Part shown: piece by piece, positions 7,284 through 16,100 of the stretch
How positions within the stretch are numbered: the first letter of the stretch is position 1
How the letters are laid out: the number at the start of each line of letters is the position of its first letter
NCBI GenBank assembly: GCA_021779695.1
Contig: JAJYAE010000047.1
Span: 1-18,601 of the forward strand
Length of the DNA stretch: 18,601 nt
Reading direction: 5' to 3'
Source: Acidobacteriota bacterium
Lineage (GTDB): Bacteria; Acidobacteriota; Terriglobia; Terriglobales; Acidobacteriaceae
The notes under the pieces: model-generated
What the model was told of the DNA's origin: nothing
The model's database searches: none
Seen by the model: only the letters and a program-made list of their open reading frames with translations
Translations under genes and position numbers: made by a program

Positions 7284-8144
7284 CTAGCGTTCCGTTTCCG
7301 AAGGAAGAGTCCATGGCTTAGCAGTTGGTGACTCGCTTCCCGCGGGCCGCGTCGTAAACATATAAGCAGGCTTCCGAACCACCTTCACGAGTTGGCCTTT
7401 GCGGTTGAACAAGAGCGTCCATTCCATCGGATGCGGAACAGATGCCACATCATCAAACTGAATGGTCTCCTGCCCGTCGACGCTGACAAGCAATTGCGCC
7501 GTCAGCGAGGGTGCGCGCCCCTTCGCATCCTCATTTACATCAGGTGGCGGCACCTGCGGATGGGCCCCGGCAAGCGCGGCATAGCAGAGCGCGTTTCCAA
7601 GCCATCCTGTCGCAGTGTTGTCTGGCTCTTCTTCACGAATGTGATTAAACACTGCCACCGAAAGAGCATTCACGGGCGCAGGGGCAAATAACGAATAGCT
7701 ATGCTTCAGAATTGGTACGATCCGAACTCTTCCCTCCGCCCCTCGCGGAATCGAGGCTGAGAATTCCGTCACATCCCCTCGACCGGCATCCTGTCGATAC
7801 TGCAAGAAGAGGTGGGCTGGGAACGCGGGACAAACTACTTCCTGATAGGTCCAGTTGCCTCTCGAAACATCGTAACCAAGGCGAGCCGCATGTTCCCGGA
7901 TGGTCGACTCGGCATTCGCAGCGAGGCTCCGATCTGATGCAGACATCTCGTCGCTGCCCAGAAATTGGATCGATAAATGTGCGCCAGCGTCAACTGAAGC
8001 AACGGATGAATGCGAATTCAAAACCTCCTGCACTGGCTTCTGACCGCCAATCCCAGCACTCGGGGCCAGTTGTGCACGCACACCCGTCGCTACAAGCGCA
8101 ATGCCTGCTGCCAATGCCGATCGAATCATCAGCTGACTCAACAT
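7284..8144 (-). CDS. secreted protein of unknown function
   Basis: About 286 residues, not recognised as a named family. The N-terminus has a clear signal peptide (IRSALAAGIALVATGVRA, then QL), so the mature protein is periplasmic or outside the cell. The mature part has two Cys about 82 residues apart (in VVCPAF and NALCYAAL) that could form a disulphide, and a C-terminal strand-rich segment ending in EWTLLFNRKGQLVKVVRKPAYMF. It ends in a Pro/Ser/Thr-rich tail. The start is uncertain: GTG 8153, ATG 8144 and ATG 8129 are in frame and none has a good SD; ATG 8129 begins directly at the basic N-region of the signal peptide. The start lies only about 46 bases after the terminator of the upstream TPR gene, leaving little room for a promoter. 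Confidence 0.7.
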   Translation of the reverse strand: MLSQLMIRSALAAGIALVATGVRAQLAPSAGIGGQKPVQEVLNSHSSVASVDAGAHLSIQFLGSDEMSASDRSLAANAESTIREHAARLGYDVSRGNWTYQEVVCPAFPAHLFLQYRQDAGRGDVTEFSASIPRGAEGRVRIVPILKHSYSLFAPAPVNALSVAVFNHIREEEPDNTATGWLGNALCYAALAGAHPQVPPPDVNEDAKGRAPSLTAQLLVSVDGQETIQFDDVASVPHPMEWTLLFNRKGQLVKVVRKPAYMFTTRPAGSESPTAKPWTLPSETER

Positions 8145-8189
8145 GCTAGGCACAGATTAACACCGGAGCCAGGGGTTCTACTTCCCACA

Positions 8190-8220
8190 TAAAAGGGGTG
8201 GCCGATGTCGGCCACCCCTC
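8190..8220 (-). terminator. intrinsic terminator of the TPR-protein gene
   Basis: AGGGGTGGCCGA at 8194-8205 and TCGGCCACCCCT at 8208-8219 are a perfect 12-base inverted repeat separated by two bases. On the minus strand the stem is followed by TTTTATGT, and it sits about 75 bases after the stop codon at 8295. On the plus strand no U-tract follows, so it acts on the minus strand. Confidence 0.93.
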
Positions 8221-8294
8221 GATCTAACCAGGAGTTTCAAGCGTTCGGTGGGGCAACGATGGCTATCCTTTTGCCCCACAGGTTCGGATGCAAG

Positions 8295-9620
8295 CTAATT
8301 GCTATGGTGCGCTGCAGATGGCTTGCGATGCACAGGAGCCTTCTTCTTCACCTCAGGCTGAATGAAGCCGTCGCGAAGCACAATCTGGACCGTCTGCGCC
8401 ATCGTTGCGGTAGCCGGCACCTGGGTATAGCTGTCATAAGTGCCGTCGAGTTCCGTCTTCGGCTGCAGGCTGTACTCGAATCCGGGCTGCGGAATGTCCT
8501 TGTCTTCCAGTGGCTTCTTCAGATTCACGATGAAGTCCGCAATCTTTGCGTCCTTGGCATCCTGAGAAACCGCCAGCTTGATTGTGTTCGCATCGGCTGA
8601 AATCACAACTCCGGGGACTGGAGTAGCCTGGTCCTTCATCACTCCCCAAAGCTTCTGCGCATCGTCCTGAGAACCCGAAGCCAGGATGAACTCCTTATCG
8701 TTCAGGTTCAACGTGGTGAGGTCGGGGGTCTCTACCACAACCTTGTGGGCAATCTCAGCGGGAGTAGCAGCCGGTGTAATCGTATAAGTTCCCGGAGGGA
8801 ATACCGAGGCGGCGGATTGTGTCTTAATGGCGTCCAGACCGGTCAGATCGCCATGGTACCGCTTGTAGTAATACTCAAGCTTAGGCTCAATCTGCGCCTT
8901 ATAGGCCGGGGGAGCAAAGTTCCATGCGCGAGCATAGAACCAGACTGCCTGGACCAGATCCTTGGCATCCGGCTTGGTATAGGCTTCCGCCAATGCCAGC
9001 GTATCCACCAATGCGGGGCCGCTCTGGGTTTGCTCCGGCGGATACATCATCAACTCCGTGCGATATTCCGAAATCGCGCCCTTGGCATCCTTCTTTGACA
9101 GCATGTCATCCAGCGCAATCGCCGAATGAAAGATGGGGAAGATTGCGCCTGTCTGCTTCTTCCAGTCGTCATCATTGACATCCGCCGGCTTCTGCAATGC
9201 AAGGCCCTTCTTGGCCAGGGCAGCGGCATCATCGCAGGTCTGCACATCGGAGGTCTTGGCGCACTGATTCTTCTTGATGAAGACCGATATGAACAAAGCC
9301 TTCAGGTTGTTTGGGTCGACCTGCAGAAGGCGGCTCGCTGCGCTTAGCGTCTTGTCCGAGTCTCCCAGTTGCTGGTATGTGCCAATCAGCATGTCAAGAA
9401 CTGGCCCCTTGACCACGCTCTGTGGATACGTTTGCAGGAAGCTTTCGAGCGCAGCGGCCTTGGCCTGGGGATTGCTCTGTGTGATTGCCATCGAATAGGC
9501 GTTGTACTCGGCCGGATCCTTGATCTGGATTGTGCCCGGCTGTTGGGCGCGCAGCGCTGCAGGGAGAACCAGGCTCAAGCTGGCCACCGCCATCACTGAT
9601 GCGAAAACGAACTTCTTCAT
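8295..9620 (-). CDS. secreted TPR-like repeat protein
   Basis: A 441-residue protein starting MKKFVFASVMAVASLSLVLPAALRA and cleaved before QQ, a textbook signal peptide. Residues about 35-250 are helical with TPR-like spacing (AALESFLQTYPQSVVKGPVLDMLIGTYQQLGDSDKTLSAASRLL and DPNNLKAL). The C-terminal third is strand-rich with repeated V-x-I segments and ends in a Lys/His/Pro-rich tail. Two Cys (KNQCAK and QTCDD) may pair. TPR proteins bind partner proteins; no partner is indicated. I chose ATG 9620 because AGGAG lies six bases upstream and the signal peptide begins there. The frame is open to 9866, but a strong promoter lies inside that extension, so the longer form is rejected. The gene has its own promoter and terminator and is probably well expressed. 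Confidence 0.8.
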   Translation of the reverse strand: MKKFVFASVMAVASLSLVLPAALRAQQPGTIQIKDPAEYNAYSMAITQSNPQAKAAALESFLQTYPQSVVKGPVLDMLIGTYQQLGDSDKTLSAASRLLQVDPNNLKALFISVFIKKNQCAKTSDVQTCDDAAALAKKGLALQKPADVNDDDWKKQTGAIFPIFHSAIALDDMLSKKDAKGAISEYRTELMMYPPEQTQSGPALVDTLALAEAYTKPDAKDLVQAVWFYARAWNFAPPAYKAQIEPKLEYYYKRYHGDLTGLDAIKTQSAASVFPPGTYTITPAATPAEIAHKVVVETPDLTTLNLNDKEFILASGSQDDAQKLWGVMKDQATPVPGVVISADANTIKLAVSQDAKDAKIADFIVNLKKPLEDKDIPQPGFEYSLQPKTELDGTYDSYTQVPATATMAQTVQIVLRDGFIQPEVKKKAPVHRKPSAAHHSN

Positions 9621-9687
9621 TGAGAGCTCCTGGGAGATACGGTATGCAAGCTTCGAATCAACCACCAGCATCTGGAATTTGCGATAA

Positions 9688-9728
9688 AGCGCTTCTGACC
9701 TACGGACCGGACTCATCAGATAAGCACT
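9688..9728 (-). other. structured 5' leader hairpin of the TPR-protein gene
   Basis: In the transcript, AGTGCTT (9728-9722) pairs with AAGCGCT (9694-9688) with one G-U pair; after a two-base bulge, CTGA (9719-9716) pairs with TCAG (9698-9695). The loop is 17 bases with further pairing potential. It begins about 22 nt after the predicted start of transcription and ends about 67 nt before the ATG. No known riboswitch class is recognised. A simple stabilising hairpin is the plainest explanation. Confidence 0.45.
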
Positions 9729-9756
9729 CCTCGCCTTCCAGTGCGGCGTTGGAAGG

Positions 9757-9785
9757 ATTATAGAAAGACCAGCCACTTGTGACAA
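9757..9785 (-). promoter_or_regulatory. near-consensus sigma-70 promoter for the TPR-protein gene
   Basis: On the minus strand TTGTCA (9785-9780) and TATAAT (9762-9757) are separated by exactly 17 bases. Transcription should start near 9750, giving a leader of about 130 nt. This is the best promoter match seen in the window. Confidence 0.85.
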
Positions 9786-9985
9786 GCAGAACCAGCCCTT
9801 CTCTTCACGGGTACCCGCCTGAGACTGGACGGCATCAATGATTGCTTGCGCTTTCACCGGCGACATTCAGGAAAGAATTCAGAAAAGGGAGATCATTCAC
9901 GCTCCGCGGGCCCGCAATTTCGCCTTTGATTTAGTTGCCGGATAGCCACATGTTTATCTGTTCAGGACTAGAGGTCCGAATTTCT
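9786..9985. other. intergenic stretch after metX
   Basis: The 200 bases between the metX stop codon and the TPR-gene promoter hold no credible gene. A four-base-pair hairpin (GGAC/GTCC near 9963-9975) follows metX but has no U-tract. GCGGGCCCGC at 9906-9915 is a short palindrome. No clear terminator for the met operon was found here. Confidence 0.6.
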
Positions 9986-11110
9986 CTATTGCAATAGACG
10001 GACCAATTCGACCTGCTCGGCCAGAAAGGCATCATGACCGTGATCGCTCACCATTTCGCGATAATCGGCCTGTACGCCTGCCGCGCGAATCGTCTCAGCA
10101 AACTGGCGCACTGACTCAGCCGTAAATAACCAGTCGGAGCTGATGCCCACAAAGCTTAGTCGCGCACGGATTCGTCCAAAGACATCCTTGGGCCGGTCCG
10201 ACCCGCGCAAGGGGTCCCAAGTGTCCATGGTGCGCAGAATTGCCAGGTAGGAATTTGCATCGAAGCGGTCAATAAATCGCTGCCCCTGGTGATCCAGGTA
10301 CCCGGCAATATCGAAACGTCCCCCGATCAGGCCGCCCTGCTGGTGAACGGGAGCCCAGGGATCTTCGCCATTACGATTTGGATTCCGCGCAAAACGCTCT
10401 TCAAAAAGGGGAGCTGATTTATAGCTGAGCATGCCAATCTGCCGCGCCAGGGCCAGTCCACGCCGGGGCTGGCGATGCGAGAGGTAATTACCTCCCAACC
10501 AGTCTGGATCATTCTGGATAGCCTGGCGTTGCAAATGATTGAGTGCAAGCCCCATGGCGCCAAGGGGTGCAACGGCAATCACCAGTGCCCTCTCCACGCG
10601 ATCAGGATCGTAAACCGCCCACTCGAATGCCTGCATTCCGCCGATGGATCCGCCCAGAACCAGGCGCAGCCGCCGAATCCCGAGGGAATCCAGCAGCTGG
10701 GATTGAGCTCTTACATTGTCGCGGATCGAAACGAGAGGAAAATCGGGGCCATAGATTTGGCCAGTGGCAGGATTCACAGAACCGGGCCCTGTCGATCCGT
10801 AACACGAACCCAGCATATTGATACAGATGACAAAATCGTGCTCGATGGATAGGACGGCGCCAGGAGCAAAGATCTCAGGCCACCAGGAACCTACAAGGGC
10901 CGACCCCGTCAGCGCATGACACACCAGCACCGCGTTGTCACGCGCGGCATTGAGCCGCCCATATACAGCGTAGTGCAAGGTTGGATTTTCGAGGACCCGT
11001 CCGCATTCGAGTTCCAGATTACCCGGCAGAACAAAGTCCCCTTCGTAGGTCGGAGTTAGCGGAGGCGTTCCCGCAGGAGCCCCCGCCGCACCGCTTTCAG
11101 GTTCCGTCAT
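9986..11110 (-). CDS. metX: homoserine O-acetyltransferase
   Basis: An alpha/beta-hydrolase of 374 residues that activates homoserine for methionine synthesis. The nucleophile is Ser155 in LGGSIGGMQ, the acid is Asp326 in SSDWLF and the base is His359 in HGHDAF. The oxyanion and substrate segments CHALTGS (64-70) and NMLGSCYGSTGP (98-109) are intact. The length is typical. MetX-type enzymes can use acetyl- or succinyl-CoA; the linked MetY-type sulfhydrylase favours acetyl, but the exact acyl donor is not settled by eye. The ATG lies five bases after the metY stop codon, so the two form an operon with metY first. The likely SD is within the metY stop region (TAGTAGGT). The last codons and stop form the palindrome CTATTGCAATAG, probably by chance. 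Confidence 0.94.
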   Translation of the reverse strand: MTEPESGAAGAPAGTPPLTPTYEGDFVLPGNLELECGRVLENPTLHYAVYGRLNAARDNAVLVCHALTGSALVGSWWPEIFAPGAVLSIEHDFVICINMLGSCYGSTGPGSVNPATGQIYGPDFPLVSIRDNVRAQSQLLDSLGIRRLRLVLGGSIGGMQAFEWAVYDPDRVERALVIAVAPLGAMGLALNHLQRQAIQNDPDWLGGNYLSHRQPRRGLALARQIGMLSYKSAPLFEERFARNPNRNGEDPWAPVHQQGGLIGGRFDIAGYLDHQGQRFIDRFDANSYLAILRTMDTWDPLRGSDRPKDVFGRIRARLSFVGISSDWLFTAESVRQFAETIRAAGVQADYREMVSDHGHDAFLAEQVELVRLLQ

Positions 11111-11115
11111 ACCTA

Positions 11116-12567
<1,452 letters not shown>

Positions 12568-12583
12568 TCAAGATCGGCTGCGC

Positions 12584-12640
12584 TCAGCGCATTCGCTCAA
12601 GAGCCGCACGGATTGGCCCGCACGTCATACACATGCACAT
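12584..12640 (-). CDS. Met/Cys-rich leader peptide of the metY-metX operon
   Basis: An 18-codon ORF encoding MCMCMTCGPIRAALERMR. Six of the first seven codons are Met or Cys. The ATG at 12640 has GAGG eight bases upstream, an ideal spacing. An in-frame ATG two codons earlier (12646) has the same GAGG only two bases away and is less likely. It begins about 40 nt into the predicted transcript and ends before a strong intrinsic terminator. By analogy with trp, his and leu leaders, a ribosome that stalls on these codons when charged tRNA-Met or tRNA-Cys is short would prevent the terminator from folding. The peptide itself probably has no function. The ORF and its SD are seen directly; regulation is inferred. 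Confidence 0.82.
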   Translation of the reverse strand: MCMCMTCGPIRAALERMR

Positions 12641-12686
12641 GGCCATGACCTCAATTCCGTATTCCTCTTGAGCTTGCATTGTTCGA

Positions 12687-12716
12687 AGTATCAACGCTCC
12701 ACGCCTGCAAAGTCAA
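12687..12716 (-). promoter_or_regulatory. sigma-70 promoter of the metY-metX operon
   Basis: On the minus strand TTGACT (12716-12711) and GATACT (12692-12687) are 18 bases apart. Transcription would start near 12680, giving a leader of about 230 nt that contains the leader peptide and attenuator. It is the only good match upstream of the leader ORF. Confidence 0.7.
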
Positions 12717-12781
12717 ATGATTGTGTACCCCACCCCTGCCAGATGGCTGCGGCGTGTTTTCATGAGGGGGGGAGGGTTTCG

Positions 12782-13354
12782 ATGAGAACTTATCCATTGG
12801 CTGTTTGCCTAGCCGCCTTCGCACTTGTTGCAGCTCCCAGCCTGCTTCCCGCGCAGGACACATGGCTCGCGCCCGCACAGACCGGACCTCACGGCTCAGC
12901 CCCCGGGATGAAAGTGCAATTGCTCACTCAAAGCGGCGCCGAGAAGACCTACGCCGTCATCTTCCATACAGGCGACGAGGCCTACTCCGGCCTTTACGAA
13001 TTTGCCCGGCAATATCACGTGACAGCAGCGCACTTCACCGCAATTGGCGCCCTCAGCGGAGCTCGGATTGCATGGTTCGATCCAACCCGTAAAATGTACA
13101 AGCAGAATACCCTGCACCAGCAGATTGAAGTACTTTCGATGGTGGGCGATATCGCCCTTAGTCATGGCATGCCCGCCGTGCACACGCACATGGTTGTCGG
13201 CCTACCGGATGGCACCACCCGCGGCGGTCACGTCCTAGAAGCCGACGTTCGCCCGACACTCGAAGTGATGGTGACTGTTGAGCCCATTGCCATGCACCGC
13301 GTACCGGACCCTGCCACCGACCTTACCCTTATCGAACCAGCAGCGACAAAATAA
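12782..13354 (+). CDS. secreted PPC-domain (DUF296) protein
   Basis: A 190-residue protein with a signal peptide (residues 1-24, ending LLPAQ) followed by one PPC/DUF296 domain. Domain marks are TGDEAYSGLYEFARQYHVTAAHFTAIGALSG-type motif pieces (residues 63-94), a metal-site-like HTHMVVG (134-140; His134 and His136) and RGGHVLEADVRPTLEVMV (His150). Bacterial PPC proteins are small trimeric folds of unknown substrate; some bind Zn through these His. An exported copy is less usual than the cytoplasmic or AT-hook-fused forms. ATG 12782 has GGAGG seven bases upstream. The frame is open to 12383, but that would run antisense through the met leader and into metY, and is rejected. It is followed after 42 bases by the ABM gene and is divergent from metY. 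Confidence 0.82.
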   Translation: MRTYPLAVCLAAFALVAAPSLLPAQDTWLAPAQTGPHGSAPGMKVQLLTQSGAEKTYAVIFHTGDEAYSGLYEFARQYHVTAAHFTAIGALSGARIAWFDPTRKMYKQNTLHQQIEVLSMVGDIALSHGMPAVHTHMVVGLPDGTTRGGHVLEADVRPTLEVMVTVEPIAMHRVPDPATDLTLIEPAATK

Positions 13355-13396
13355 GAACTAGATTCGCACACCAAAGTGAAATCAGGAGAATACGAC

Positions 13397-13687
13397 ATGG
13401 CACAAGTACGAGTGATTGCCCGGGCCGTAGCACGTGAAGGTACGGCAGACGAGTTGAAGGCGCTTTTGCGCGGGATGGTAGTGCCCACGCGCGCCGAGGC
13501 CGGCTGCATCTACTACGAACTCTTTGAGTCCAATATTCCCGGGCTGTTCTATTTCAATGAACTCTGGGAGAGCCAACAGCATCTGGATGCACACGCTGCC
13601 AGCAAGCACTTCACTGAAATCTTCGGGAAGGCGAAGGCGCTAATGCAGGGCCCGCCGGAAGTCAACCTTCTGACGGAAGTTGTTTAG
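13397..13687 (+). CDS. ABM-fold (antibiotic biosynthesis monooxygenase family) protein
   Basis: A 96-residue protein with the ferredoxin-like ABM pattern: AQVRVIARAVAREGTADELKALL, then PTRAEAGCIYYELFES, then FYFNELWESQQHLDAHAASKHFTEI. Members include YgiN-like quinol monooxygenases and other small cofactor-free oxygenases, and the dimer forms the active site. The substrate cannot be read here. ATG 13397 has AGGAG eight bases upstream; the earlier in-frame GTG at 13376 lies before that SD and is rejected. It is probably cotranscribed with the secreted PPC protein 42 bases upstream, although one is exported and the other cytoplasmic. It converges with ubiX with only 12 bases between stop codons. 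Confidence 0.88.
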   Translation: MAQVRVIARAVAREGTADELKALLRGMVVPTRAEAGCIYYELFESNIPGLFYFNELWESQQHLDAHAASKHFTEIFGKAKALMQGPPEVNLLTEVV

Positions 13688-13699
13688 GTCTCTGAACCG

Positions 13700-14299
13700 C
13701 TACTCGTCCGATTTCCAGATGTATGCGCCTGGTTGTGGCAGTCCGATGTGCGCAAGCACGCGGCTCACAAACTGCCGCGCCATTTCAGTCGAATCAGTCG
13801 GGCGATTGTAAAAAGACGGAATCACCGGAAAGATGATCGCGCCAGCTTCCGCCGCCAGCGCCATATTCCGCAGATGAATGCGATTGAAAGGCGTTTCACG
13901 CACGCAAAGGATGAGAGGCCGCCGCTCTTTCAGCGTGACGTCCGCAGCGCGCGCAATCAACGAATCCGCCAGGCCATTCGCAATCGCGGCAAGCGTGCCC
14001 ATCGAGCACGGAAGCACAATCATGCCATTCGAAGGATAACTGCCACTCGCGATCGATGCCCCAATGTTGGCATCACTTTGTTGCTGCGTCTTCACTGGAA
14101 CATGTCCCAGCAGCTTCTCCAGCAGCTCGCTGCGGCCTGAGATTCCCAGCTCCTCTGCCATCACCCTCAGCGAATTTTCAGACGTGACCAGATGCACGCG
14201 CGCCACCCGCGAATCTTTCTCAAGCGCCATGAGCAGTTCCCTGCCAAAAACCACGCCTGAAGCACCCGTGATGGCCACCGTCAAATTCATGCCTTCCAT
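13700..14299 (-). CDS. ubiX: flavin prenyltransferase UbiX
   Basis: A 199-residue flavoprotein that prenylates FMN to make the cofactor of UbiD-type decarboxylases. TGASGVVFG (11-19) is the FMN-binding start; VLPCSMGTLAAIANGLADSLIARAADVTLKERRPLIL (95-131) and ETPFNRIHLRNM (135-146) are the conserved UbiX segments. The length is normal. It is the last gene of a minus-strand run after purB and a small TPR gene, nine bases after the latter; GAGGAG inside the end of that gene is its probable SD. No ubiD is visible in the window, so its client decarboxylase is encoded elsewhere. In bacteria with menaquinone made by the futalosine or the classical route, a UbiD-like step is common; which applies here cannot be told. 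Confidence 0.95.
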   Translation of the reverse strand: MEGMNLTVAITGASGVVFGRELLMALEKDSRVARVHLVTSENSLRVMAEELGISGRSELLEKLLGHVPVKTQQQSDANIGASIASGSYPSNGMIVLPCSMGTLAAIANGLADSLIARAADVTLKERRPLILCVRETPFNRIHLRNMALAAEAGAIIFPVIPSFYNRPTDSTEMARQFVSRVLAHIGLPQPGAYIWKSDE

Positions 14300-14308
14300 C
14301 TGTGCGAA

Positions 14309-14716
14309 TTACTCCTCGTTGGATGAGGCGTCATTGGGCTTGATTTCGTTCCACTCCTGCATCAGTCGAGCATACTCTTCGGAGTGGCCGTACTTCTCCA
14401 GCCGCTTCATCTCATCAAAGGCCTGCCCGGGCTCACCTGCGCCCCAAAGCACGCGGAACAGCAGGATCGAAGACATCTCCGACTCCGGTGCCAGCTTGAT
14501 CCCAACGCGTCCATGCTCGATCGCTTCCCGATGCAGACCTGCCTGCGACAATACCCATGCCGTGTAACTGTGTACAAGCGACGCCTCGGGAAACTCCTCC
14601 AGCAGCATCTTCATCGTCTGCACAGCTTCCGGCGATTTTCGCTCATCGACCAGATGAACGGCCTCCCGAATAGTTCCCAGTACGCGCTCCGCCGCCTGAT
14701 CAGGAATCTGGTTCAT
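14309..14716 (-). CDS. small TPR-repeat protein
   Basis: A 135-residue, acidic, all-helical protein without signal peptide or membrane segment. Residues about 14-110 hold roughly three TPR-like helix pairs: LVDERKSPEAVQTMKMLLEEFPEAS, VHSYTAWVLSQAGLHREAIEHGRVGIKLAPES and ILLFRVLWGAGEPGQAFDEMKRLEKYG. A protein-protein adaptor role is the general expectation for TPRs; no specific partner is indicated. It lies between purB (5-base gap) and ubiX (9-base gap), so all three are surely cotranscribed, but no obvious common pathway links them. Confidence 0.78.
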   Translation of the reverse strand: MNQIPDQAAERVLGTIREAVHLVDERKSPEAVQTMKMLLEEFPEASLVHSYTAWVLSQAGLHREAIEHGRVGIKLAPESEMSSILLFRVLWGAGEPGQAFDEMKRLEKYGHSEEYARLMQEWNEIKPNDASSNEE

Positions 14717-14721
14717 CGCGT

Positions 14722-16032
14722 CTACTCTCCAAAAACCCGCTTGAAGATCGCGTCTACGTTGCCAAGCTGCCGCGCATAATCAAACGTCCGCGCCAGCTTC
14801 TCCATGCTCAGCAGCGAAGTGATCTTCGAGTCCCGCGCTACTTCGTCTCGAAAGATCAGATCCTCTTTCCATGCACGCATGGCGTGGCCCTGCACCAGCC
14901 GGTAGGCATCTTCGCGCAGCATGCCGGCTTCCGCCAGATCCAGCAGCAACTGCCCGCTGAAAATCAGCCCGCCTGTGCTTTCGAGATTCTTCTTCATCCG
15001 CTCGGGATAGACCAGAAGACGGTCGATCAGGTCCGTCGTCTTGGCCAGCAGATAGTCCACCAGAATCGTTGAATCCGGAAAGATGACCCGCTCCACCGAC
15101 GAGTGCGAGATGTCCCGCTCATGCCACAGCGGAATGTTCTCGAACGCAGCTTGCGCATTGCCCCGAATCACGCGCGCCAACCCGCTGATCTGCTCCGACG
15201 TGATGGGATTCTTCTTGTGCGGCATCGCAGAGGAGCCCTTCTGCTTCTCGCTGAAGTACTCCTGCGCCTCGCGGACCTCGGTGCGTTGCAGGTGGCGTAC
15301 CTCCACCGCGATCTTGTCCATCGTGCTGGCAATCAGGGCCAGCGTGGAGATATACGCAGCGTGCCGGTCGCGCTGAATCACCTGCGTCGCCACTGGAGCA
15401 GGCTTCAGGCCCAGCCGCGCACAGATTCGCTCCTCGTGCTCGGGCTTCAGGTGGCCAAACGTCCCCACGGCGCCTGACAGCTTCCCCACACGCATGTCTT
15501 CCGCCGCAGCCTCAAAGCGCGCCAGGTTGCGCTCCATCTCCGCGTACCAGTTGAGGAGCTTCAACCCAAAGGTCGTCGGCTCCGCATGAATCCCGTGCGT
15601 GCGGCCAATCGTCGGCGTGTGCTTGAACTCCAGCGCGCGGCGCTTCAGCACGGCTAGCAGCCCTGTCAGCCCCGTGCGAATCAACGCCGAGGCTTCCTTC
15701 ACCTGCAGCGCCTGCGCCGTGTCCACAATGTCGTTGGAGGTCAGGCCGTAGTGCAGCCAGCGCGACTCCGCATCCAGCCCCTGGCTCTTCAGCGACTCTG
15801 CAACCGCGGTGGTAAAGGCGATGACGTCATGCCGCACCTCGGCTTCAATCTCCTGGATACGCGCCGTCGAAAAACTCGCCTTCGTCGCAATCGCCTCGGC
15901 AGCAGCCGTGGGAATCATGCCATCTTCGGCCAGTACAACGCTCGCCGCCGCCTCCACCTGCAGCCAGCAGCGGTACTTGCTCTCTTCGGTCCAGATCCGG
16001 CCCATCGCCGGGCGCGTATAACGGTCAATCAA
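14722..16032 (-). CDS. purB: adenylosuccinate lyase
   Basis: A 436-residue member of the fumarase/aspartase superfamily acting twice in purine synthesis (SAICAR to AICAR, and adenylosuccinate to AMP). It starts MIDRYTRPAMGRIWTEESKY, the standard PurB N-terminus. His68 (RHDVIAF), the HYGLTSNDIVDTA segment (94-106), His146 (RTHGIHAEP) and the signature GSSAMPHKKNP (266-276, catalytic serine 267/268) are all intact. I chose TTG 16032 because AGGAG is seven bases upstream and the length and N-terminus then match the family; the frame stays open to 16074. Between that SD and the TTG lies an out-of-frame ATG GCT TGA whose stop overlaps the TTG. It is followed after 5 bases by a small TPR gene, then ubiX. 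Confidence 0.96.
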   Translation of the reverse strand: MIDRYTRPAMGRIWTEESKYRCWLQVEAAASVVLAEDGMIPTAAAEAIATKASFSTARIQEIEAEVRHDVIAFTTAVAESLKSQGLDAESRWLHYGLTSNDIVDTAQALQVKEASALIRTGLTGLLAVLKRRALEFKHTPTIGRTHGIHAEPTTFGLKLLNWYAEMERNLARFEAAAEDMRVGKLSGAVGTFGHLKPEHEERICARLGLKPAPVATQVIQRDRHAAYISTLALIASTMDKIAVEVRHLQRTEVREAQEYFSEKQKGSSAMPHKKNPITSEQISGLARVIRGNAQAAFENIPLWHERDISHSSVERVIFPDSTILVDYLLAKTTDLIDRLLVYPERMKKNLESTGGLIFSGQLLLDLAEAGMLREDAYRLVQGHAMRAWKEDLIFRDEVARDSKITSLLSMEKLARTFDYARQLGNVDAIFKRVFGE

Positions 16033-16100
16033 GCCATGTCTCCTGCGCGCGGCAGTCACTGTGCGCCACGCCAATCCCTGAGGTTAAGGTCGAGGCCGCT

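Noticed and set aside
9700..9728. CTGATGAG in the leader of the TPR gene resembles the hammerhead ribozyme core
   Set aside because: The second core element (GAAA in the right place with stem II before it) and the cleavage-site stem are missing; the match is just the eight-base motif.
9621..9866. N-terminal extension of the TPR gene
   Set aside because: The extension spans its own strong promoter and would bury the signal peptide.
9986..9997. Perfect palindrome CTATTGCAATAG at the metX stop codon
   Set aside because: It has no loop or U-tract and lies within the last codons, so it is probably chance.
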